A stretch of DNA of 10,446 nucleotides, taken from contig JAEZYZ010000466.1 of the NCBI GenBank assembly GCA_023418705.1, positions 1-10,446 on the forward strand, read 5' to 3'. Below, piece after piece: positions 1 through 5,521 of this stretch. The stretch is from Pseudomonadota bacterium (GTDB taxonomy: Bacteria > Myxococcota_A > Polyangia > Polyangiales > Polyangiaceae). Below the pieces are notes generated by a model. That model was not told the DNA's origin. It saw nothing but the letters and a program-made list of their open reading frames with translations, and did not search any database. A program made the translations under genes and the position numbers. The stretch's first letter is position 1. Each line of letters begins with the position of its first letter.

Positions 1-2
1 GC

Positions 3-596
3 CCCGCTCCGCACCCGCTCCCGCTCGGCCGGCGCGTGCCGCGGGTGGAGGTCGACGCGCTCGAGCGCGCGCGGCACCTGCTCGCCGAGTCCGAGCGCCG
101 CGCCGCCCAAATCACCGAACGCGCAGAGCGGCAGGCGGCGGCGCTCCGCCTGGAGGCCGAAGCGCGCGCCCGGGCCGAGGCCGCCGCCACCATCGCGGGA
201 CAGGCGCTGGCGTTGGCGGAGCAACGCGCCCGAAGTGAGGAACGTCAAACCGATCGCATCGTGGAGATCGCTCGCCTGCTGGCCGAGCGCCTGCTCGGCC
301 AGGTGCTCGAGCTGTCGCCCGAGCGGGTGGCGAGCCTGGCCCGTCAGGCGATCGCCCAGGTGCGCGGCGCGGCCCACGTCACGCTGTTGGCGCACCCCGA
401 GGACGTCCCGCACCTGCAAGCCGCGGTGCAGACCTGGGACCTCGAGCTGCGCACGCTGCGGGTCGTGCCGGACCCGAGCGCAGCTCGCGGCAACCTGCGG
501 TTGGAGACGGAGATCGGCACGCTCGAGGCCGCCCTCGGCCCGCAGCTCGATCGCCTGGCCGCGAAGGTACGGGAGGAGCTCGGCCATGCGCGGTAG
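3..596 (+). CDS. SctL/FliH-like type III secretion stator protein, 5' end outside the window
   Basis: Members of this family (YscL/HrpE/SctL, flagellar FliH) form the peripheral stalk that ties the SctN/FliI ATPase to the cytoplasmic sorting platform of a type III export apparatus. Counting from a GTG at 36, residues 8-75 are an Ala/Glu/Arg-rich heptad-like helix typical of the family's long coiled coil. Residues 75-185 match the globular C-terminal part, with the A-R-L-L-A-E-R-L-L-G helix, the P-E-R-V-x-x-L-A-R-x-A-I helix and a late segment G-N-L-R-L-E-T-E-I-G, which resembles the conserved G-G-C/D-x-I-E-T-x-x-G strand of SctL/FliH. The frame stays open to base 3 and the GTG at 36 has no Shine-Dalgarno, so the true start is probably upstream; a Gly-Arg-Arg segment before the GTG also looks coding. 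The stop is TAG at 594-596. The neighbouring genes that would confirm a secretion locus lie outside the window. An ATP synthase b/E-type stalk subunit is the main alternative. Confidence 0.8.
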   Translation, partial: PAPHPLPLGRRVPRVEVDALERARHLLAESERRAAQITERAERQAAALRLEAEARARAEAAATIAGQALALAEQRARSEERQTDRIVEIARLLAERLLGQVLELSPERVASLARQAIAQVRGAAHVTLLAHPEDVPHLQAAVQTWDLELRTLRVVPDPSAARGNLRLETEIGTLEAALGPQLDRLAAKVREELGHAR

Positions 597-617
597 CCGC
601 CGGCGCGGGGGGCCACG

Positions 618-1667
618 ATGACCTCACGCGGCAGCTTTCCACCCGTCCCGGCGCACCCGCCCCGGTCGCTTCACTCGCAGCCTCCCGCCGCCGTCGCGCT
701 CGAAGAGGCGGAGGCGCTGCCGTCCTTCGACTGGCGCCGCAACGCCTGGCTGTTTGCGCTCACGGTGCTCAGCGTCTTTTACGTCGGCAGCGGCTGGGTC
801 GCCTACGGCGAGGCCCCCGCCAGCGCGTGGGAGGCGCTGCTCGCCGGCTGGCGCTTCGCCCTGCCGCTGCTTGCGATCCTGGTCGCGCACGAGTTCGGCC
901 ACTACATCGCCGCGCGCCTGCACCGGGTGCCGGCGTCGCTGCCGTACTTCATCCCGCTGCCGATCTTGAACCCGTTCGGTACGCTCGGCGCCATCATCTT
1001 GATGCCGAAGCGCATCCGCTCGCGCCGCGCGCTGCTCGACATCGGCGCCGCCGGGCCGCTCGCGGGCATGGCGGTCGCGATCCCGCTGATGATCTACGGC
1101 CTGTCGCTGTCGCCGGTCCTACCCGTCGATCGCAGCGGCGACGTGGGCGGCATCCAGGAAGGTCAGAGCCTGCTGTACTGGGCGCTCAAGGCGCTGGTGC
1201 ACGGCACCATCCCGGCCGATCACGACGTCATGCTGCACCCGACGGCGCTGGCGGCCTGGGCCGGCTTCCTGGTCACGTTCTTGAACCTCCTCCCCTTCGG
1301 GCAGCTCGACGGCGGCCACGTGGCTTACGCCGTCTTCGGTGAGCGACAGAACCGCTTCGCCCGGTTCATGCTCTACGTGCCGCTGCTGCTCGTCGTCCAC
1401 AACTTCTTCGTGCACGTGGCGCCGATCCTCCAGGCGGGGTTCGCCAGGGGGTTCGACGCGCTCACGCTGCGCGATTGGCTCCCGGCATCCGCGCTCTTCA
1501 ACTGGATCGTGCTGTTCGGGCTGTTGCTGGTGCTGCGGCGGGCATCCGGCGCGGACCACCCGCCCGTCGACGATCACACCCTCGGCACCGGCCGCAAGCT
1601 GGTCGGGATCGGAACGCTGCTCTTGTTCGTGCTGCTGTTCATGCCGTCCCCCTGGGTGCCGTATTGA
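618..1667 (+). CDS. M50 site-2 protease family membrane metalloprotease
   Basis: This is a 349-residue polytopic membrane zinc protease of the S2P (M50) family, which cut substrates within or near the membrane, often releasing regulators. The zinc motif H-E-F-G-H lies at residues 91-95 inside a hydrophobic segment, and the second ligand motif N-L-L-P-F-G-Q-L-D-G-G-H lies at 223-234, so both catalytic elements are intact. Hydrophobic stretches are at about 43-62, 79-98, 147-166, 210-226, 251-270, 290-308 and 328-345. The first 40 residues are Pro/Ala-rich and probably cytosolic. There is no PDZ domain, so it resembles the compact bacterial S2P type rather than RseP. The ATG at 618 follows a G-rich run and lies 21 bases after the preceding stop, so it is probably co-transcribed with the stator gene. 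No substrate such as an anti-sigma factor is visible here. Confidence 0.93.
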   Translation: MTSRGSFPPVPAHPPRSLHSQPPAAVALEEAEALPSFDWRRNAWLFALTVLSVFYVGSGWVAYGEAPASAWEALLAGWRFALPLLAILVAHEFGHYIAARLHRVPASLPYFIPLPILNPFGTLGAIILMPKRIRSRRALLDIGAAGPLAGMAVAIPLMIYGLSLSPVLPVDRSGDVGGIQEGQSLLYWALKALVHGTIPADHDVMLHPTALAAWAGFLVTFLNLLPFGQLDGGHVAYAVFGERQNRFARFMLYVPLLLVVHNFFVHVAPILQAGFARGFDALTLRDWLPASALFNWIVLFGLLLVLRRASGADHPPVDDHTLGTGRKLVGIGTLLLFVLLFMPSPWVPY

Positions 1668-1674
1668 AGGTGCG

Positions 1675-1698
1675 GGGGCGCCGATCTGGCGGCGCCCC
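1675..1698. terminator. GC-rich hairpin between convergent genes
   Basis: A perfect 9-bp stem (GGGGCGCCG at 1675-1683 pairing with CGGCGCCCC at 1690-1698) with a six-base loop lies in the 56-base gap between the stop of the site-2 protease gene and the stop of the convergent metalloprotease gene. It could serve both directions. Neither side has a T-run, so it is not a classical intrinsic terminator; calling it a terminator rests on its position and stem strength. Confidence 0.55.
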
Positions 1699-1723
1699 TC
1701 GCAGCGCCCTCGTCAGCGCGCGC

Positions 1724-3844
1724 TCACGGCTGCATGACCCAGCGGATACGCCAGTCGTTCGACTTCGCGAAGCTCGCTGATGCTCCAGAGACGAAGACGC
1801 GGAACTTGTTCGCGCCGGCGTCGTAAATCGAGGTCATCCCGGACGCTTGCCAGTGGCTCGCGTCGCCGATCAACGAGGTGAAGAAGGTCGGCGTGCTGCC
1901 GTTTGGCACCAAGTGCGCGCAGTGGCTGGTGTTGACGTCGATGTAGGCGCCGTTGTCGCCGTATGCCTTCCAATTCGTGGTCGATGTCCCGGCACACGAC
2001 CCCTTGTCGGCGCGGTTCAGCGGCACGGCCTTCCAGTTGATGTGCCAGTCCCTGGAGTTGGCGTACGCGGGCGTGACCCCGGACTTGCGCACGAAGATCC
2101 GAAAGCCCGTGGGCGTGGCGCTGTACACCGAGGTCGCTCCGACGGTGTCCCTGTGATTTTTCTGGCCGCCGAGCGACGTGATGTAGGCCGGCGTCGACGA
2201 TAGACCACAGCGGCTGGTGTCGACGTCGACGTAGATGCCCGAGCTACCGTACTGGCGCCAGTCGGTGGCCCCCAGCGCGGTGCGGCCGACGCACAGCGAC
2301 TCGAGACGGTGGCGTGGATCCTCGATCTCGGCCATCTTCGCGTCGTGGCCGCTGAAGTTCACGTGCCAGCCGTTCTGGTTGGCGAACTCGGGGGTGACGT
2401 TCGCGCGCCGCACGTAGACCCGAAACTTCGTGGCGCTCGCCTGGTAGATCGAGCTGACGCCCGTCGTTGCCCAGTGGCTGGCGTCCCCACCGAGCGAGGC
2501 GAAGTAGATCGGGGTCCCGGTCGCCTTGTCCTTGCGGTCGACGCCGAGCCCGCAGTACGAGGTATCGACGTCCACGTAGATCGTGTCGCTCGCGTACTGC
2601 GTCCATCTCGTGTTGCCCTTGGGCGTGCTGCCGAAACACGTCGTTTGCGACAGGTGCCGGAACTTGAACGTGGTGTCGCGCACGATCTCGATTTGAGACT
2701 CCGACAAAAAGCGCTCGTTGAGCCAGCTGGAAACGGGTGAGTACGTCATCAAGTTGTAGGCGTACTCGCCGATCGTCCCATCGGGACCGTTGCGGACCTC
2801 CTTCGACAGTGGGTCCAAGACGCGCTTGCCGCCATAACTGTTGCCCGCAAGATACCTGTTGCCACCGATGTACATGCCCAGGCGGTTGGTCGAGGTATTG
2901 GCCTCGAACCAGCACAGGTCCGGGCAGTTCGCCCCGGACGTGGCGCAGCTGTCCGGACACTTGGTCGAGGAACCGTTGAGCGCAAAGCTCTTGTACCCAA
3001 GGTCGTATCGCCGGTGGTACTCCTCACACTGCTGCCGACCGGAGAAGAAGAAGGGGGTCTCGTCGAGGCCGCTGTCGACGTAGACCAGGTCCCAATAATT
3101 GCACGGGTGGTACTCCGGTGTGCCGGGGACGGGTGGCGTCGGATACCTCACCACGCCGCCGCTGCCGTGCGGGTGCACCATGTTCAGATGGTGCCCGAGC
3201 TCGTGTGCCATGTTGTGGCTGACTCCGGCGGCGTTCACGCCATCCTGGATGTCGCTGCGCAAATAGACGTAGTTGCTCGACCGAGAGGCGCCGTTGTCTG
3301 CATTTCCAGAGGGCTTGCCCGCGCTGTTCAGGCGGGGCTTGACGACGAACACGTTGGCCCGGAAGTTCGCGCCCCGCCAGGGCATGGCGGCGTTGCTCGC
3401 GGACTCGAGCCACTCGTGAGAGGCTCGTTCGGTGGACGCCGCCCACCGACCCGCGACGGGACCGAGTTGCTCGAGCTGGTCCTCGACGCTCGCGAACGTA
3501 TAGAGCGTGGACGCTCGCTGGCGCGTGAAGTTCGGCATCACCACGTCGTCCACGCGATCCACGAAAAACTGCGTGTTTGCTGGAGCGTAGGCCCAGTTCG
3601 CGGTGGAAACGTGCGACGCGAGCCGTTCATGGGAAATCGGCGGGGACTCGCCTTCCTCGGCCACGATGCGGATGACATGCAGCCCGACGCGGTGGTGCGC
3701 GTAGATGCCGGGCGTGACCGCGAGCACGCCCTGATCGGTCTGCGCGACCCCCTCCTGCTCGGCCGGGAGCTCTTCCACGACCTCGAACGTGCAGCCCGCC
3801 AGCGCGAGCGATAGAACGAAACCCCCGCTTGAAATACGCTTCAT
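1724..3844 (-). CDS. secreted metzincin-like zinc metalloprotease lipoprotein with three C-terminal repeats
   Basis: The chosen ATG (3844) gives 706 residues, has AGGAG five bases upstream (3850-3854) and starts exactly at a lipoprotein signal peptide: M-K-R-I-S, a hydrophobic core, then lipobox L-A-L-A-G-C with Cys18. An in-frame start at 3961 would bury this signal and is rejected. The zinc motif H-E-L-G-H-H-L-N-M-V-H is at 214-224 and a Met-turn-like N-L-M-T-Y-S is at 364-369, the pairing expected of metzincins, except that the usual Gly of HExxHxxGxxH is Asn. About 140 residues separate the two motifs, with six cysteines including a C-x3-C-x6-C-x3-C cluster (296-311). Residues 403-497, 518-604 and 617-702 are three related repeats. 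The role is likely extracellular or surface proteolysis; the substrate is unknown. Hand counts of GC in two sample lines (53% and 58%) are lower than in the neighbouring kinase gene (75% in one line). It is set apart from the upstream kinase gene by 171 bases. Confidence 0.9.
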   Translation of the reverse strand: MKRISSGGFVLSLALAGCTFEVVEELPAEQEGVAQTDQGVLAVTPGIYAHHRVGLHVIRIVAEEGESPPISHERLASHVSTANWAYAPANTQFFVDRVDDVVMPNFTRQRASTLYTFASVEDQLEQLGPVAGRWAASTERASHEWLESASNAAMPWRGANFRANVFVVKPRLNSAGKPSGNADNGASRSSNYVYLRSDIQDGVNAAGVSHNMAHELGHHLNMVHPHGSGGVVRYPTPPVPGTPEYHPCNYWDLVYVDSGLDETPFFFSGRQQCEEYHRRYDLGYKSFALNGSSTKCPDSCATSGANCPDLCWFEANTSTNRLGMYIGGNRYLAGNSYGGKRVLDPLSKEVRNGPDGTIGEYAYNLMTYSPVSSWLNERFLSESQIEIVRDTTFKFRHLSQTTCFGSTPKGNTRWTQYASDTIYVDVDTSYCGLGVDRKDKATGTPIYFASLGGDASHWATTGVSSIYQASATKFRVYVRRANVTPEFANQNGWHVNFSGHDAKMAEIEDPRHRLESLCVGRTALGATDWRQYGSSGIYVDVDTSRCGLSSTPAYITSLGGQKNHRDTVGATSVYSATPTGFRIFVRKSGVTPAYANSRDWHINWKAVPLNRADKGSCAGTSTTNWKAYGDNGAYIDVNTSHCAHLVPNGSTPTFFTSLIGDASHWQASGMTSIYDAGANKFRVFVSGASASFAKSNDWRIRWVMQP
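1739..2638 (-). repeat. three tandem ~90-residue repeat modules within the metalloprotease
   Basis: The modules map to 2638-2354, 2293-2033 and 1996-1739. Each starts with Cys, has W-x-x-Y, then I-Y-V-D-V-D-T-S-x-C (A-Y-I-D-V-N-T-S-x-C in the third), then T-P-x-(Y/F)-x-(T/A)-S-L-x-G, a conserved T/M-S-(I/V)-Y segment, F-R-(V/I)-(Y/F/V)-V, and ends in W-(H/R)-(V/I)-(N/R)-(F/W). The cysteine pairs 403/431, 518/546 and 617/642 could form one disulfide per module. The repeats are diverged at the DNA level. I cannot name the family; the P-x-V/Y-x-x-S-L ... G-F-R-V-x-V pattern is faintly like H-type lectin strands, which is only a guess. Confidence 0.85.
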
Positions 3845-3882
3845 CGACGCTCCTAACCCAAAATGTGATGGAATGCGGGGGC

Positions 3883-3912
3883 ACCCTAAGCAGGCGCGCG
3901 CGAGCCTCGCAA
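3883..3912 (-). promoter_or_regulatory. possible sigma70-type promoter for the metalloprotease gene
   Basis: Reading the minus strand, TTGCGA (3912-3907) is followed after 18 bases by TAGGGT (3888-3883), about 40 bases before the ATG at 3844. The -10 match is poor and the spacing is one base over the optimum. It is the best candidate I found in the 171-base gap, but it is weak. Confidence 0.2.
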
Positions 3913-3967
3913 GCGCAAGACCCACGCGCTGGTCATTTCTGACGATAGGGGGACGGAGCACGCACGA

Positions 3968-3995
3968 GCGCTTCGCAGCGACGCCGGCAAAGCGC
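3968..3995 (-). terminator. weak hairpin downstream of the hybrid kinase gene
   Basis: GCGCTT at 3968-3973 pairs with AAGCGC at 3990-3995 across a 16-base loop, about 20 bases after the kinase stop codon. No T-run follows on the minus strand. It could end the KaiC-kinase transcript, but a 6-bp stem with a long loop is common by chance in DNA this rich in GC. Confidence 0.2.
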
Positions 3996-4015
3996 CCGCC
4001 CGCCAGCTCTCCACG

Positions 4016-5521
4016 TCAACTCGACAGCATCGCCCGCAGCTCGTCGAGCCCCACGGGTTTCGTCAGGTGAGCGTCGAATCCGGCGGCGGTGGAGCGCTCG
4101 ATGTCTTCGACGCGGCCATAGCCAGAGACGGCCACGAGGCGAATGCCGGTCCCGCAGGTCTCTCGCACCCGCCGCGCGACCTCGAAGCCATCGTAGCCCG
4201 GCAACCCGAGGTCGATCAGCGCCAGGTCGGGCCGCTCGCCAGTGATCATCGCCACGCCCTCCGGGCCATCTGCGGCGCTCGCGACCCAGTGCCCTTCCAT
4301 CCGCAGCAGCGCCTCTTGAAGCTCGCGGATGTCCTGGTTGTCCTCCACGATCACGACCCGCAGCGACGGCTTGGCGCCAGCGCCCGGAACGCTCGCCGGT
4401 TGAACCGACGGGCGTTCGTCCGCGAGGCGCAGCGTGACCGAGAAACAGCTGCCGTGGCCGAGGCCGCCGCTCTTGGCGACCACCTCCCCGCCGTGCAAGC
4501 GCACCAAGCTTTGCACCAGCGTGAGGCCGAGCCCCATCCCGCCCGACGCGCGGTCGAGGGTACGATCCGCCTGCACGAAGAGGTCGAAGATTTGTTCGAC
4601 CATTTCCGGTGAGATCCCGATGCCGTCGTCGCTCACCTGCACCACCGCCTGGTGGTCCTCGCGAGCCGCCCGCAAGGTCACCCGACCGCCCGCCGGCGTG
4701 TACTTGACGGCGTTGGTCAGCAGATTGCCGAACACCTGCTCCAGCCGCACCCGGTCGCCGTAGACGGGCAAGGCTTCGGCCGGCGCTTCGAACCGGTACT
4801 CCAGCGACCGCTGCCGGGCCGGCTCCTCCACGGACTCGAAGCACGCGCGGAGGACGTCGTTGAGGTCCAGCAGCTCGCGCTGCAGCAGCACCTTGCCGTG
4901 CGTCACCCGCGCCACGTCCAAGAGGTCATCGACCAAGCGCGAGAGGTGCAGGGTCTGCCGACCGATGACCGCCAGCTGGCGGTCCCGCTCGGCCTCGTGC
5001 CCCCCCTGCCCCAGGAGCTCGCCCGCCAGGCGGATGGCGGCGAGCGGATTGCGCAGCTCGTGTCCCAGCATCGCCAGGAACTGATCTCGCGATTCGATCG
5101 CACGCCGCACGGCGTATTGTCGCCTGCGCCCGCGCAACGCGGCCTGCACGGCGGCGACCATGCTGCGCACCCGTACCGGACGATCGAGGACGGTCACCGT
5201 CGCGACCTCCGCCAAGGCCGCGACGGCAGACGGCGCCTGGCTCGTCGGATTGGTGGCCACCACGAACGGCAGGTCCGACCAAGGCGGCTGGCGCTGCAAC
5301 ACGTCCGTGAGCGGGGCGATGGATCCGGCTCCCAGCGCCTCCTCGGCCATCAGCACCGCGCCCGCCCCGGACGCGATGGCTTCGCAGAGCGCGCCGATGT
5401 TTCGGCACACGTCTCCGCGGACGCCCGCCTGCTCCAAGAGCTCCAGCGTCAGGCGGGCGTCGCGGGCGGTGGCGGTCAGGATGAGGACGGTCTCCGAGTC
5501 CGCCGGCTTGGGCGGGGTCAC
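4016..5521 (-). CDS. hybrid sensor histidine kinase with N-terminal degenerate receiver and C-terminal receiver
   Basis: This 501-residue cytosolic kinase has no membrane segment or signal peptide. Residues 11-128 have a receiver-like fold pattern, but the phospho-Asp strand reads A-V-L-M-A-E-E and the usual Lys-Pro is Arg-Pro (114-115), so it is probably a non-phosphorylated sensing or interaction domain. HisKA follows with H-box L-G-H-E-L-R-N-P (His154). The HATPase domain has N-box N-L-L-T-N-A-V-K-Y (Asn270), G1 D-D-G-I-G (298-302), F-box (312-315) and G2 G-M-G-L-G-L (328-333), all intact. The C-terminal receiver (387-501) has the acidic pair Glu393/Asp394, phospho-acceptor Asp437, Ser466 and Lys488, all in place. 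The GTG start overlaps the KaiC-like stop as GTGA, so the two are translationally coupled. With no output domain, signal probably passes from His154 to Asp437 and onward to an unlinked partner. Its input is probably the KaiC-like protein. Confidence 0.93.
   Translation of the reverse strand: MTPPKPADSETVLILTATARDARLTLELLEQAGVRGDVCRNIGALCEAIASGAGAVLMAEEALGAGSIAPLTDVLQRQPPWSDLPFVVATNPTSQAPSAVAALAEVATVTVLDRPVRVRSMVAAVQAALRGRRRQYAVRRAIESRDQFLAMLGHELRNPLAAIRLAGELLGQGGHEAERDRQLAVIGRQTLHLSRLVDDLLDVARVTHGKVLLQRELLDLNDVLRACFESVEEPARQRSLEYRFEAPAEALPVYGDRVRLEQVFGNLLTNAVKYTPAGGRVTLRAAREDHQAVVQVSDDGIGISPEMVEQIFDLFVQADRTLDRASGGMGLGLTLVQSLVRLHGGEVVAKSGGLGHGSCFSVTLRLADERPSVQPASVPGAGAKPSLRVVIVEDNQDIRELQEALLRMEGHWVASAADGPEGVAMITGERPDLALIDLGLPGYDGFEVARRVRETCGTGIRLVAVSGYGRVEDIERSTAAGFDAHLTKPVGLDELRAMLSS

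Noticed and set aside
3014..3814. Long plus-strand open frame opposite the metalloprotease
   Set aside because: It is the complementary frame of a clear lipoprotein metalloprotease with signal peptide and zinc motif; its translation has no domain pattern and it is a by-product of GC-rich codons.
3845..3961. In-frame extension of the metalloprotease to a start at 3961
   Set aside because: It would put 39 residues before a typical lipoprotein signal that has its own AGGAG ribosome site.
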